64,000 nt of DNA from Sinorhizobium sp. RAC02. GTDB taxonomy: Bacteria; Pseudomonadota; Alphaproteobacteria; Rhizobiales; Rhizobiaceae. The stretch spans positions 1,364,001-1,428,000 of the forward strand of contig NZ_CP016450.1 of NCBI RefSeq assembly GCF_001713395.1. The letters are read 5' to 3'. Shown here one piece after another: positions 29,868 to 39,843 of the stretch. The notes under the pieces are model-generated. The model had not been told where the DNA came from. It worked only from the letters and a program-made list of their open reading frames with translations, and made no database searches. Within the stretch, counting starts at the first letter, position 1. Every line of letters begins with the position of its first letter. The translations under genes were made by a program, and so were the position numbers.

Positions 29868-31025
29868 TCACGTCATGCGCCGCCTGGAGACGACACGCGA
29901 AAAGGCTGCCAGAAAGCGTTCCACATCGGCCGTGGTCGAACCCGGACCGAGCGAGACACGAAGCCCGCCAGGGGCCGCATCGAAGCCCATCGCCGTCAGC
30001 ACGTGGCTCTGTCCGACCTTGCCGGACGAGCAGGCCGAGCCCGCCGACAGCGCGATACCTTCGAGATCGAAGGCGATCTGCCCGGTTTCCGATTTCAGGC
30101 CCGGCAGGCTGAAGAAGGAGGTGTTGGCGACCCGCTCTCCATCCGCGCCGTGGATGATGATATCGTTCGTTGTCGTTCGCATGCCGGCTTCCAACGCATC
30201 CCGCAAACCGGCGATCCGGGCATTGCGCTCTGCCAGACCGGTCAGGGCAGCACGGGCGGCGGCGGCAAAGCCGGCGAGCGCTGCCGGGTTCTCCGTGCCG
30301 GAGCGATGCCCCTTCTCCTGCCCGCCACCGCGGATCAGCGGCGCCGGCATCAACACCTCGCCACGCGAGACGAGCGCGCCAACGCCCTTCGGGCCGCCCA
30401 GCTTGTGCGAGGAGATGATCAGGAAATCCGCGTCGAGCGCCTCTACATCCACCGGCATGCGGCCAACCGCCTGAACGGCATCGACGACCAGCAGGCCGCC
30501 GTGACGACGCACGATTTCCGTCGCGGCCTTGACCGGCTGCACGATACCCGTCTCGTTGTTGGCGAGCATGACGGCGACCATCGGCAGGCCCCTGGCCTTG
30601 TCGTGGGCCTGGAGGAGCACGCCCAATGCGTCGAGATCGACGATGCCGGCACGGGTGACAGGAATGGTTGTGACATCCTCGCGGGAAAAACGTCCGCCTT
30701 CGCGGATCGCAGGATGCTCAATCTCGGACACATAGAGATGGCCGATCGAAAGCGGCGTACGACCCATGCGGTAGTGAGGCGTCAGAACGAGGTTTGCGGC
30801 CTCCGTCGCACCGCTCGTGAAGATCACATGGGCAGGCGCTGCGTTGACGAGAGCGGCCACGTCGCGGCGCGCGGCTTCCACCAGCATGCGCAGCGCCCGG
30901 CCTTCACCATGAACAGACGACGGGTTGCCGACCATGTCGAGCGCCGCGACAGAGGCCTCGCGCGCCGCCGGCAACAGGGGTGCCGTGGCGTTCCAGTCCA
31001 GATATGTGCGCTCGATCTTCGTCAT
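29868..31025 (-). CDS. sufS2: Cysteine desulfurase of the IscS/NifS group, first gene of the suf operon
   Basis: A 385-residue PLP enzyme. The PLP lysine is in IISSHKLGGPKGVGALV and the mobile-loop catalytic cysteine in SAGSACSSGKVGQSHVL, the group I (IscS/NifS) pattern, unlike the group II SufS at the other end of the operon. In Agrobacterium the gene in this place is called sufS2. The promoter region upstream carries a RirA-type box. Confidence 0.93.
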   Translation of the reverse strand: MTKIERTYLDWNATAPLLPAAREASVAALDMVGNPSSVHGEGRALRMLVEAARRDVAALVNAAPAHVIFTSGATEAANLVLTPHYRMGRTPLSIGHLYVSEIEHPAIREGGRFSREDVTTIPVTRAGIVDLDALGVLLQAHDKARGLPMVAVMLANNETGIVQPVKAATEIVRRHGGLLVVDAVQAVGRMPVDVEALDADFLIISSHKLGGPKGVGALVSRGEVLMPAPLIRGGGQEKGHRSGTENPAALAGFAAAARAALTGLAERNARIAGLRDALEAGMRTTTNDIIIHGADGERVANTSFFSLPGLKSETGQIAFDLEGIALSAGSACSSGKVGQSHVLTAMGFDAAPGGLRVSLGPGSTTADVERFLAAFSRVVSRRRMT

Positions 31026-31146
31026 CCGTTTTCCGTGCCCGCGTAGCCAAGTTCCATGCGACGTGCATTTTTCTTGAAATTGCCGTCTGGCTTGCCTTAT
31101 GACACCAAGCTCACGGCGCCCGATGCGCCTATACAGTTTCGAATTG

Positions 31147-31186
31147 TTCTAAACTAGGTTCTAGAAAAGCTGACTGCTTTCGTCAA
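31147..31186 (-). promoter_or_regulatory. suf operon promoter with RirA-type box and Irr-like half-sites
   Basis: On the minus strand, TTGACG (31186-31181) and TAGAAC (31163-31158) are spaced by 17 bases and form a plausible sigma-70 promoter for sufS2. TGA-N9-TCA, the iron-responsive operator pattern bound by RirA in rhizobia, occupies 31171-31185 and overlaps the -35. TTTAGAA (minus strand, 31153-31147) and TTCTAGAA (31159-31166) around the -10 resemble Irr ICE half-sites; that part is weaker. Confidence 0.65.
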
Positions 31187-31237
31187 GACTTCAGTTGACA
31201 AGAATCCGGTCCGGAACGCGAACTTGCCGGAGTAAGA

Positions 31238-31915
31238 ATGCCCGAAATCATCTTCAACGGACCCGCCGGTCGCCTCGAAGGCCGTTACCAGCCGTCCAAG
31301 CAGAAGAACGCCCCCATCGCCATCGTGCTGCATCCGCACCCGCAGTTCGGCGGCACGATGAACAACCAGATCGTCTACCAGCTCTTCTACATGTTCCAGA
31401 AGCGCGGTTTCACGACGCTGCGCTTCAACTTCCGCAGCATCGGCCGTAGCCAGGGCGAATTCGACCATGGTGCCGGCGAACTGTCCGATGCGGCTTCCGC
31501 ACTGGACTGGGTGCAGAGCCTGCATCCCGATTCGAAGAGCTGCTGGGTTGCCGGTTATTCCTTCGGCGCCTGGATCGGCATGCAGCTCTTGATGCGCCGC
31601 CCGGAAATCGAAGGCTTCATGTCGATTGCGCCGCAGCCGAACATCTACGACTTCTCCTTCCTCGCCCCTTGCCCGTCGTCCGGCCTGATCATCAACGGCG
31701 ATGCCGACAAGGTGGCACCGGAGAAGGACGTCAACGGCCTGGTGGAAAAGCTGAAGACGCAGAAGGGCATCCTGATCACCCACCGCGTGGTGCCGGGCGC
31801 CAACCACTTCTTCAACGGCCAGACCGAAACGCTGATGGCGGAATGCGAGGACTATCTCGACCGCCGCCTCGCTGGCGAACTGACGCCGGAACCGGCCGCC
31901 AAGCGCATCCGCTAA
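31238..31915 (+). CDS. Alpha/beta hydrolase (YfbB/dienelactone hydrolase-like)
   Basis: A 225-residue hydrolase with the oxyanion segment LHPHPQFGGTMNN, the nucleophile elbow VAGYSFGAWIGMQ and the C-terminal histidine in VPGANHFFNGQ. This subfamily is common in alphaproteobacteria; its substrate is unknown. It is divergent from sufS2 and shares the 212-base intergenic region with the RirA-type box, so co-regulation by iron is possible. A strong terminator follows. Confidence 0.88.
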   Translation: MPEIIFNGPAGRLEGRYQPSKQKNAPIAIVLHPHPQFGGTMNNQIVYQLFYMFQKRGFTTLRFNFRSIGRSQGEFDHGAGELSDAASALDWVQSLHPDSKSCWVAGYSFGAWIGMQLLMRRPEIEGFMSIAPQPNIYDFSFLAPCPSSGLIINGDADKVAPEKDVNGLVEKLKTQKGILITHRVVPGANHFFNGQTETLMAECEDYLDRRLAGELTPEPAAKRIR

Positions 31916-31939
31916 CACCGGCCGAGAACTTGAACGCAT

Positions 31940-31970
31940 AAAGCCCGATGGCCCGCCATCGGGCTTTTTC
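31940..31970 (+). terminator. Rho-independent terminator after the alpha/beta hydrolase
   Basis: A nine-pair stem GCCCGATGG (31943-31951) with CCATCGGGC (31956-31964), loop CCCG, followed by TTTTT. AAA before the stem may let it also work for the convergent diguanylate cyclase gene. Confidence 0.93.
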
Positions 31971-31981
31971 TTTGCGTGCTT

Positions 31982-33160
31982 TCAGTTGACCAGCTTGAAG
32001 GCCTCGACCACCACCGCCGCCGGCTCCGCCTCATGCACCCGGTCACGCCCGGCATTCTTGGCGGCATAGAGCGCATCGTCGGCCCGGCGCATGGCAAAAC
32101 GCAGCGGCTCGGTCTGGCCGATTTCAGCGACGCCGAAGCTGGACGTGACCCGCACGCTGGGCGGCAGGCCCGGAATGGGCGAGACGGCGCGCGTCGCGCG
32201 CAGCGCATGGGCAAAGAGCAAGGCGGCATCCCTGCCGGTGCGGGGTAGAAACAACACGAACTCTTCGCCGCCGATACGGGCAACCAGCGCCCCTTGCGGT
32301 GCGGCGGCCTGCAGCATTTCGCCAAACGCGCGAATGGCGGCATCACCACCCTGGTGGCCATGGGTGTCGTTGACCAACTTGAAGTGATCGAGGTCGCAGA
32401 GCACGATGCTATGCGGCCCGTGCGCGGCCATCAGGGCTTCGACCCGATTGTCGAAGCCACGGCGATTGAGGACGCCCGAAAGCGCGTCGATCTCCGCATT
32501 GACCTTCTCCTCCGCGACGATTTCCAGCACGAGCACGCAGAGCAGCATCAGGCCGACCGCAACGATCAGCACTGCGCCCATGCTTTGCGAGACAAGGGCG
32601 AACTGGCTGGCGAGATAGTCCTTTGCCGTACTGCCCGAACCGGCCAATACGGCGGCAAAGGCCTTGGCGATGAAATGCACGCTGGTCACCGCCAGCAGCA
32701 CGACGAGCGCCCGGTCGACGAAGGATTTCGCCCGCGCCCGCCAGGCCGCCCAGGCGCACATGCCAACCGCCACCGCAAAAGGCGTCTGGTAGGGCAGCGC
32801 ATGTTCCAGCGTGCCGCGCGGCAGGTCGTAGATCACGACATCGAGCACCACGAAGGCGCCGAAGACGGCGGCCAGAACCGTATGGTTGGTTTTCAGGCCG
32901 TAGAGATGGCCGATGCCGACGCGCAGCATGAACATGCCGCCGAGCATCGCGGCGAAGGCGAGGATCGCCCAGGGCTTCGGCGGCGGCACATAGGCGACGA
33001 GAAGTTCGAAGACGGTGGCGAGTGAGGCGACGGCAAAGGCGCCTGCAAACCAGCGGGCCGCAACGCGATTGCGGCTCCGGGTAGAGACGACCAGGAAAAA
33101 CATGCAGAAACACTGCGCGATGAGAAAGTTCACCGTCAACAGGAAGCCCGCGCCACTCAT
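31982..33160 (-). CDS. Membrane-bound diguanylate cyclase (GGDEF)
   Basis: A 392-residue protein with about eight N-terminal transmembrane helices (residues about 5-215) and a C-terminal GGDEF domain with the active-site motif RIGGEEFVLF near residue 295 and the substrate-binding segment LCDLDHFKLVNDTHGHQGGD. It should make cyclic di-GMP at the inner membrane. No RxxD inhibitory site is obvious in the expected place. The start at 33160 is supported by AGGTGG just upstream. Confidence 0.92.
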   Translation of the reverse strand: MSGAGFLLTVNFLIAQCFCMFFLVVSTRSRNRVAARWFAGAFAVASLATVFELLVAYVPPPKPWAILAFAAMLGGMFMLRVGIGHLYGLKTNHTVLAAVFGAFVVLDVVIYDLPRGTLEHALPYQTPFAVAVGMCAWAAWRARAKSFVDRALVVLLAVTSVHFIAKAFAAVLAGSGSTAKDYLASQFALVSQSMGAVLIVAVGLMLLCVLVLEIVAEEKVNAEIDALSGVLNRRGFDNRVEALMAAHGPHSIVLCDLDHFKLVNDTHGHQGGDAAIRAFGEMLQAAAPQGALVARIGGEEFVLFLPRTGRDAALLFAHALRATRAVSPIPGLPPSVRVTSSFGVAEIGQTEPLRFAMRRADDALYAAKNAGRDRVHEAEPAAVVVEAFKLVN

Positions 33161-33250
33161 TGGCCACCTACGCAAAACAGGACCGACTGCCCGCGCAAAA
33201 GCCCCCGGGCCGATCCGGATTGATGCTAGAGAATGGCTGCGAAAAAAGCG

Positions 33251-34384
33251 TTAATCGCGGAGGCTGGTTTTCCGGAGGACACCGCCGGTCACAGGGATCT
33301 TGACGCCCGTCGTTGCGGGGAAAGTGAGCGGCAGCCCCCGCAGCGACCGCACGGCGAGATAGGCCCAGGCCTCGGCCTCCATACTGTCACCGTTGAGATC
33401 GACGGCTTCTGCCGCGACGACCTCCGCCCTCTCCGTTTCGGCAAGAGCCGCGAGGTCACCCATGATGATCCGGTTCAACCGGCCACCGCCGCAGACGACG
33501 TAGAGTTTCGGCCGCTCCGGCAGGTGGCGGGCCGACCGCAGGATCGCCGCCGCCGTGACATGCGCCAGGGTGCGTGCGCCGTCCTCGAGGCTCGCATCCC
33601 TGCCCTCCGGCGGGCGGAAATCATTGCGATCCAGCGAGCGGCGCACGGGAGCGGTGAAGAAGGCGTGGCTCAGGTAGCGATGGGCAAGGTCCGGATCGAC
33701 GCGGCCTTCGGAGGCGATCATGCCGCCCTGGTCGAAGGGAATGCCGGCATGGGCCTCGACCCATTGGTCGATCAACGTGTTGCCCGGCCCGCTGTCATAG
33801 GCGACGATGGCGCCATCGCTGCCGATAAAGGTGAGATTGGAAATCCCGCCGATATTGACGAAGACCACGGCCTTGCCGGCCGAACTCGAAAGGCTCGCGG
33901 CGAGTGCGGCGTGATAGACGGGAATGAGCGGCGCCCCCTGCCCGCCATGCACCATGTCGTTTGCCCGCATGTCATAGACGACGTCGATTCCCGTCTCGCG
34001 CGCCAAAAGCCCGCCATCGCCAAGTTGCACCGTCAGCGCCGCGTCGGGACGGTGCAGGACAGTCTGGCCGTGGAAACCGACGACGTCCACATCGGATGGC
34101 GTCAGGTCATTTTCGGCAAGGAAAGCCCGGACGGCCTCGGCATGGCGCTGCGTCAACTCCCGTTCGATGTCGGCGAGATCGCCCGGCCGCTCGTCGCGTT
34201 CGCCGATCGCCTTGGCGGTTTCCAACGCGCCTTGCAGGCGGCGCCGGAAGGCCGAATCGTAGGAGCGCCCCATGGATGGACCTCGCTCGACCACAGCTTC
34301 ACCGTCCGTGCGCACCAATGCGACGTCGATGCCATCGAGGCTCGTGCCGCTCATCAGACCGATCGCTGTCCGCAGTGCCGTCAT
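33251..34384 (-). CDS. anmK: Anhydro-N-acetylmuramic acid kinase
   Basis: A 377-residue sugar kinase with the family N-terminus [16 protein letters not shown], the segment [13 protein letters not shown], and [11 protein letters not shown]. It phosphorylates and opens 1,6-anhydro-MurNAc during cell-wall recycling, giving MurNAc-6-phosphate. No murQ is visible nearby. A perfect 19-base palindrome (34398-34416) lies 14 bases upstream of the start, a candidate operator. It is divergent from tyrS. Confidence 0.95.
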   Translation of the reverse strand: MTALRTAIGLMSGTSLDGIDVALVRTDGEAVVERGPSMGRSYDSAFRRRLQGALETAKAIGERDERPGDLADIERELTQRHAEAVRAFLAENDLTPSDVDVVGFHGQTVLHRPDAALTVQLGDGGLLARETGIDVVYDMRANDMVHGGQGAPLIPVYHAALAASLSSSAGKAVVFVNIGGISNLTFIGSDGAIVAYDSGPGNTLIDQWVEAHAGIPFDQGGMIASEGRVDPDLAHRYLSHAFFTAPVRRSLDRNDFRPPEGRDASLEDGARTLAHVTAAAILRSARHLPERPKLYVVCGGGRLNRIIMGDLAALAETERAEVVAAEAVDLNGDSMEAEAWAYLAVRSLRGLPLTFPATTGVKIPVTGGVLRKTSLRD

Positions 34385-34397
34385 CCCATCGCTCCAG

Positions 34398-34416
34398 AAT
34401 CACTTTTGAAGTGATT
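34398..34416. promoter_or_regulatory. Perfect palindrome in the anmK-tyrS intergenic region
   Basis: AATCACTT-TTG-AAGTGATT, eight-base arms with a three-base centre, 14 bases before the anmK ATG and 98 bases before the tyrS ATG. It is AT-rich in a GC-rich region and has no T-run use as a terminator, so an operator is the simplest reading. Confidence 0.55.
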
Positions 34417-34513
34417 ATGCGGTGAAACAGTGTTAAACGCCCGGCGGTTCGCCGGAAAATTACATCCGGCCGCAAACATCCCGCCCAAAGCATCCCGGCA
34501 AGAGAGACAGGCC

Positions 34514-35767
34514 ATGTCCGAATTCAAATCCGATTTCCTTCGCACACTCAAAGAGCGCGGCTTCATCCACCAGATTTCCGATGAAACCGGCCTCGACGAT
34601 CTTCTCGCCAAGGAAACCGTGACGGCCTATATCGGCTTCGACCCGACGGCGCCGAGCCTGCATGCCGGCGGCCTCATCCAGATCATGCTGCTGCACTGGT
34701 TCCAGAAGACCGGCCACCGTCCCGTCTCGCTGATGGGCGGCGGCACCGGCATGGTCGGCGACCCGTCCTTCAAGGACGAAGCGCGCCAGCTGATGACGCC
34801 GGAAACCATCGACAGCAACATTGCCAGCATCAAGAAGGTCTTCTCCAACTACCTGACCTACGGCGACGGTCCCAAGGACGCCTTGATGATCAACAATGCC
34901 GACTGGCTGCTCGGCATCAACTACCTCGAATTCCTGCGCGATGTCGGCCGCCACTTCTCGGTCAACCGCATGCTCGCCTTCGACAGCGTGAAGATGCGCC
35001 TCGAGCGCGAACAGTCGCTGTCCTTCCTCGAATTCAACTACATGATCCTGCAGGCCTACGACTTCGTCGAACTCAACAAGCGCCACGACGTGCGCCTGCA
35101 GATGGGCGGCTCCGACCAGTGGGGCAACATCATCAACGGCATCGACCTCGGCCACCGCATGGGGACACCGCAGCTTTATGCGATGACCTCGCCGCTTTTG
35201 ACGACTGCGTCGGGCGCCAAGATGGGCAAGTCGCTCTCCGGCGCCGTATGGCTCAACCCGGACATGCTGTCGGCCTATGACTTCTGGCAGTACTGGCGCA
35301 ACACGGAAGACGCGGACGTCTCGCGCTTCCTGAAACTCTACACGACGCTGCCGATGAATGAGATCGCCCGGCTTTCCGCGCTCGGCGGCGCGGAGATCAA
35401 CGAGGTGAAGAAGATCCTCGCCACCGAAGTGACGGCGATGCTGCACGGACGCGCCGACGCCGAACAGGCAGCAGAGACCGCCCGCAAGACCTTCGAGGAA
35501 GGCGCAATCGCCGAAAACCTGCCGTCGGTCGATGTCGCCGCAAGCGAACTCGAAGCCGGCATCGGCCTGCTCTCCCTCGTCGTCAAGGCCGGCCTTGCCA
35601 CCTCCAACGGCGAAGCCCGCCGTCATGTGCAGGGTGGCGCGGTGCGCATCAATGATGTCGCCGTTTCCGACGAGCGTCGTCTCATCGGCACGGCCGATGT
35701 GTCTGCCGACGGCGTCATCAAGCTCTCGCTCGGCAAGAAGAAACACATCCTCGTCCGCCCGGCCTGA
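34514..35767 (+). CDS. tyrS: Tyrosyl-tRNA synthetase
   Basis: A 417-residue class I synthetase. The HIGH signature appears as HAGG in [13 protein letters not shown], and KMSKS as KMGKS near residue 235. A C-terminal S4 domain ([19 protein letters not shown]) binds tRNA. The start [12 protein letters not shown] at 34514 is chosen over a 28-residue upstream extension that runs through the leader. The leader contains a short hairpin, CCGGCG-GTT-CGCCGG (34441-34455). A terminator follows. Confidence 0.97.
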   Translation: MSEFKSDFLRTLKERGFIHQISDETGLDDLLAKETVTAYIGFDPTAPSLHAGGLIQIMLLHWFQKTGHRPVSLMGGGTGMVGDPSFKDEARQLMTPETIDSNIASIKKVFSNYLTYGDGPKDALMINNADWLLGINYLEFLRDVGRHFSVNRMLAFDSVKMRLEREQSLSFLEFNYMILQAYDFVELNKRHDVRLQMGGSDQWGNIINGIDLGHRMGTPQLYAMTSPLLTTASGAKMGKSLSGAVWLNPDMLSAYDFWQYWRNTEDADVSRFLKLYTTLPMNEIARLSALGGAEINEVKKILATEVTAMLHGRADAEQAAETARKTFEEGAIAENLPSVDVAASELEAGIGLLSLVVKAGLATSNGEARRHVQGGAVRINDVAVSDERRLIGTADVSADGVIKLSLGKKKHILVRPA

Positions 35768-35788
35768 GCGGGGCAACAGACCATGGAT

Positions 35789-35815
35789 CAAGGCCGCCTC
35801 CGGGCGGCCTTTTTA
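35789..35815 (+). terminator. Rho-independent terminator after tyrS
   Basis: AGGCCGCC (35791-35798) pairs with GGCGGCCT (35803-35810), loop TCCG, then TTTTA. The stop codon of the convergent AsmA-type gene (35813-35815) lies within the T-run. Confidence 0.92.
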
Positions 35816-38800
35816 TTGGAATTCGAAAATGTTGCGGAACACGCCCGGTGCGATGATCGACAGCGGGTTGATGGTGAGGTGCGGCTTGTCGAAGGGACCC
35901 GACAGCTTGAAGGTGATGCCGATCAGCCCGCGATCATTGCCGTTGCCGAGAAGGATGCCGATGATCGGCAGTTCGGCAAACAGCCGGTTGAGGCCGTAGG
36001 CCGGCATGAAGGTGCCGGTCATCTCGGTCCGGCCGCTGGCATCGCGGACCGTCCCGCGGAAGGTCGCCCCCACCATGTCGCCGCGCACCACGCCGTTTTC
36101 GAGGCTGAGAGAGCCGCCGCCAGTGCGCACCTGCGCAAAGCCGCGGGAAAACTGCACGGCGCTCACGTCGATCTCGCGCCGCACCGCTTCGTTGAGGCTG
36201 CGCCCGCCGTCACCGGCCGGCGTCGAGACGAGGGAGCGCAGGCGCTCTTCACCGACGAGGGCGAAATTCCGGATATCGACAGAGCCGAGCCATCCGTCAT
36301 TGGGCGTCGCGCGCAGGCGCACGTTCAAGAGGCCACCACGCATGTGGCGGTAGATATCGGCAAAACGAGCGATCGCGCCAGCATCGCCACTGGTGAGCTG
36401 GACGGCATCCGAGCCGCCGTTTTTAGCCAGTTGCACGACGACCGGTGCGCCGCCGGCGGTCACCGCTGAAAGATCCACGGCGGAAATACGGTTGCCCGCC
36501 TTGCTGTAGCGGAAATTGACGTTGGAAAGCGCCTCGCCGTTGAAACCGATGGCCCGCGACAGGTTGGCCGTAACGCTGACGCCCTGTTTTTCGCCGGCGG
36601 CACTGCCGTTCCCACTGTTCTTGAGCCGCCCCAGCACGGCGCGCACATCGGCCGTCTCGCCATCCGCGACGACAGTGTAGCCGGATTTGCCACGCGTCAC
36701 CTTCAGGCGGTACCGGTCGTCGGCGGACAGCCGGACCGTCGAGAAATTGGCCGTATCCAGCGCTGAACCACGGAACGTCATATTGCCGGCGACATTGAAA
36801 CCATCACCGGCAAAGCGGAAATCGGAGACCCGCGTCACGCCGTCCGTGGTTTCCGCCGTCAGCTTCACCGTGCCGCCGATGCCGGCCCCCTTGGTCCAGC
36901 CGATCCACGGAATGGAAACCGCAGCCGCGCCGACATCAACCTCCACCGCGCGTGGCCCGTCGCCATCCTGCTCCATGCGCACGTCGATCGGGCCTTCCAG
37001 CACGTCCTCGAAACCCGGCAGCAGTTTGCGGCGATCCTTGTTGCCGAGCGTGCCGGAGAGGATGGTTCTGCGTGTGATGTTGGCCGCCTTGTTGACAGGT
37101 TCGATCAGTTCGAGATCGAAGGTCACGCCGTCGATATCGGCCTTGGCCTTGAGGTCTGCCTTCTGCGGATCGATAGCGAGAAGCCCGTGCAACGCCGTCA
37201 CGGCACGGCCGGCGACGGGTTTGGCGACGTCGACATCGTCGAGAGTCAATGCGGCCGTCCATTGCGGCGGCGGCGGCTTGTGCGCGGCGATGATGCCGAA
37301 ATGCGCCTTGACGTTCGCCTTCACCTGGCCCGAAAAATCCTCCGGCTTGAAGCCGGTTGCCGGCAAAGCGCGGATCGGCCGGTAGGTCACGAGTTCCGCG
37401 ATCGCATCGGCATTGCCGGCTACGTCGATGTCCATGTCGGCCATCAGCGGTTTGGTGTAGTTGTCCGGCAGCACGAATGTGCCACCGGTCAGCGCGACGG
37501 AGCGGCCGGACGGGAAATAGGCAGCACCGCCCGTGATCTCGATTTCGGTGCGCGGCCCGCGCAGGCGGAATTTTCCGGATGTGTCGCGCAAGGGCGGGAT
37601 TTCGCCCGCGACATTCATGCGGGCGCCCTCAATGTCGAAGTCGATCTTCAGTTCTTCGGGGCCGAGACGCATCGGCACGCCGGGCAGGCGTTCGCGCCCT
37701 TCGGCAAGGTAGAACTCGATCCGCCCGTTGGTGATGGTGCCGCCAAAGATGTTCTTGATCACCCAGCTGCGCGCCATCTTGGCCATCCAGAACGGCCAGA
37801 GCTGCTTGACGGCGGCCGAGTCGAGTTCGCTCGCGATCATCACGAAGCTGACTTCCGGTGCGCGGTCGCCGAAGCGCATCGCCAGTGATCCCGCCGCATT
37901 GCCCTTTTCGCTGGAGACCGTCATCTCCTCGAACAGCAGGTTTTTCGTCTTCGGCAGGTAGTATCCGTTGACCTTCGCGTCGAAGCGGATCGGGGCCTCG
38001 GTGGAATCGACCGGCCGGCTGATCGCGTTGCTGAAGACAAGGTCGATGGCAAATCCCTTGTCCGGCCGGTCGGAGACGCGGTCGAGATCGATGAGGCCGC
38101 CGGTGAAGGGGAAATGCGACTGGCCGACGCTGGCATCCTTCGAGGCAAGCTCGATCGACCCCTTGTCGAAATTGTAGACGGCCTTGAGGGTCGACGGGCG
38201 CAATTCCGCGGGAATGCCGTCGCCGTAGACGGTGCCTGCCGCTAGGCTGATATCGAGGCCGAGCACCGGCTTCGTACCGGTTGTTTCGCGCACGGCATTG
38301 ACGGAAATGTCGGCCGTCGTATCGACACCGGCATGAACATTGCCGTTCACGTCGTTGCCGAGCAGGAATTTTCCGAGCGCCACATTGCGGATCGAGCCAT
38401 CCAGTGTCTGGACGACATCCTGCGCGCCGGATGCGGTCAGGTCGATTTCGCCCTCGGCGCCATCCATGGAGAAATGGCCGTCGATCGACATGGTGCTGTC
38501 GCCGTCGCGGGTGAACTGAAGGCTGTCAATGGCAAGCGTCACCGGCTTGCCGCCCGGCCCCTGGAACGTCGCGCCGAGATCGGCGATCCTGACGGTCTGC
38601 ATGCCGTTGGCGTCGATCAGCCGGTGAATGCCATCCAGCCGTTCGAAGGTGGTTTCGAGGTAATCCGGCACGTCGGAGATGCGCAGCGCGGCGAGGTCGA
38701 GCGGCTTGCTCTTGGGCAGGAGTGCTGCATTGAACATGGCGCCGTCCACATCGAGCCGCGACACGGCAATGCGCCCCGTGGCGAGGGCCAGAGGATCGAG

Positions 38801-39205
38801 CACGATGCCGACCGCTTCGATCGTCGCCAGTTCCCGTTCCGATTCGATCTCGATGACGCGGGCGTTCTCGGCCTTCAGCGCGAAGCCGTCGAAGCCGGCA
38901 AGGCGCAGCACCGTATGGTCGACGGAGGCGCGGTAGCGCGGGCCGAGCGCCTGGTTGAGGGCGGTGACGGCCCGGGCGTTCAAGGTGCTATCGAAGATGC
39001 CCATCTCGACCAGGCCGATCAGCGCGGCGCCGAGGAACAGCGCGAGCGCAACAGTGGCCGCGATGATTCGGCAGGCGATCCCGGTGCGGCTGGCCTGGCG
39101 GGTGTGCAGGACGATAGGCTCATGCGCCTGCGCGGACGGCAGTTCGTGCAGTGGAACGATGTCCTGCTTGCGGAACACGACTTTCTCGCCGCGGATTTCT
39201 CCCAT
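35813..39205 (-). CDS. YhdP/AsmA-type inner-membrane protein (DUF3971 and AsmA-like C-terminal domain)
   Basis: A roughly 1130-residue protein. A short cytoplasmic N-terminus is followed by one transmembrane helix (about residues 48-70, IIAATVALALFLGAALIGLV), then a very long periplasmic beta-rich region. The C-terminus is the AsmA-like signature LNRLFAELPIIGILLG ... LTINPLSIIAPGVF. YhdP-type AsmA proteins bridge the inner and outer membranes and move phospholipids. The start at 39205 is inferred: the frame extends further, but into the divergent bcp gene. A 148-base gap separates it from bcp. Confidence 0.88.
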   Translation of the reverse strand: MGEIRGEKVVFRKQDIVPLHELPSAQAHEPIVLHTRQASRTGIACRIIAATVALALFLGAALIGLVEMGIFDSTLNARAVTALNQALGPRYRASVDHTVLRLAGFDGFALKAENARVIEIESERELATIEAVGIVLDPLALATGRIAVSRLDVDGAMFNAALLPKSKPLDLAALRISDVPDYLETTFERLDGIHRLIDANGMQTVRIADLGATFQGPGGKPVTLAIDSLQFTRDGDSTMSIDGHFSMDGAEGEIDLTASGAQDVVQTLDGSIRNVALGKFLLGNDVNGNVHAGVDTTADISVNAVRETTGTKPVLGLDISLAAGTVYGDGIPAELRPSTLKAVYNFDKGSIELASKDASVGQSHFPFTGGLIDLDRVSDRPDKGFAIDLVFSNAISRPVDSTEAPIRFDAKVNGYYLPKTKNLLFEEMTVSSEKGNAAGSLAMRFGDRAPEVSFVMIASELDSAAVKQLWPFWMAKMARSWVIKNIFGGTITNGRIEFYLAEGRERLPGVPMRLGPEELKIDFDIEGARMNVAGEIPPLRDTSGKFRLRGPRTEIEITGGAAYFPSGRSVALTGGTFVLPDNYTKPLMADMDIDVAGNADAIAELVTYRPIRALPATGFKPEDFSGQVKANVKAHFGIIAAHKPPPPQWTAALTLDDVDVAKPVAGRAVTALHGLLAIDPQKADLKAKADIDGVTFDLELIEPVNKAANITRRTILSGTLGNKDRRKLLPGFEDVLEGPIDVRMEQDGDGPRAVEVDVGAAAVSIPWIGWTKGAGIGGTVKLTAETTDGVTRVSDFRFAGDGFNVAGNMTFRGSALDTANFSTVRLSADDRYRLKVTRGKSGYTVVADGETADVRAVLGRLKNSGNGSAAGEKQGVSVTANLSRAIGFNGEALSNVNFRYSKAGNRISAVDLSAVTAGGAPVVVQLAKNGGSDAVQLTSGDAGAIARFADIYRHMRGGLLNVRLRATPNDGWLGSVDIRNFALVGEERLRSLVSTPAGDGGRSLNEAVRREIDVSAVQFSRGFAQVRTGGGSLSLENGVVRGDMVGATFRGTVRDASGRTEMTGTFMPAYGLNRLFAELPIIGILLGNGNDRGLIGITFKLSGPFDKPHLTINPLSIIAPGVFRNIFEFQ

Positions 39206-39353
39206 CGCGCGCTGGTTTCCTTTGCCCCTGGCGCAGCCTATTCCATGGAATCGGTGCGCATCGTCTGCTGGCCGCTGGACGATTCTGCCTGTCACTATAT
39301 ATGCGGGATGCCGGGTCCTTGACTCAAAAAGCCGGCCAAAGAAAGGAAATCCC

Positions 39354-39821
39354 ATGGCAGAATTGATCCCGGGCGCGAACGCTCCGGATTTCACCCTCCC
39401 GCGCGACGGCGGGGAGACCATTTCCCTTTCCCAGTTCCGCGGCCAGCCCGTCGTTCTCTTCTTCTATCCCAAGGACGATACACAAGCCTGCACGGTGGAA
39501 GCCAAGGATTTCACCGCCGCGAAGGCGGATTTCGATGCCGCCGGTGTCGCGCTGATCGGCCTTTCGCCCGATCCGGTGAAAAAGCACGACAAGTTCGTCA
39601 AGAAACACGAGCTCGGCGTAGCGCTCGCTTCGGACGAAAGCCTTCAGACGCTGGAGGCCTATGGCGTGTGGAAGGAAAAGAGCATGTATGGCCGCACCTA
39701 TATGGGCGTCGAACGCACGACGGTGCTGGTCGATTCCGCCGGCAAGATCGCGGAAATCTGGCCGAAGGTAAAGGTCGGCGGCCATGTCGACGCGGTGCTC
39801 GACGCCGCCAAGAAACTTTAG
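39354..39821 (+). CDS. bcp: Peroxiredoxin, Bcp/PrxQ family
   Basis: A 155-residue thiol peroxidase of the AhpC/TSA fold. The peroxidatic cysteine is C46 in DDTQACTVEAKDF. Many Bcp proteins have a resolving cysteine five residues later; here that position is K51, and no other cysteine occurs, so the enzyme should work as a 1-Cys peroxiredoxin needing an external thiol. Shine-Dalgarno AAAGGAAA precedes the ATG. The DUF455 gene follows 22 bases later. Confidence 0.93.
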   Translation: MAELIPGANAPDFTLPRDGGETISLSQFRGQPVVLFFYPKDDTQACTVEAKDFTAAKADFDAAGVALIGLSPDPVKKHDKFVKKHELGVALASDESLQTLEAYGVWKEKSMYGRTYMGVERTTVLVDSAGKIAEIWPKVKVGGHVDAVLDAAKKL

Positions 39822-39843
39822 CATAGTAATACAAGGCACTGGA

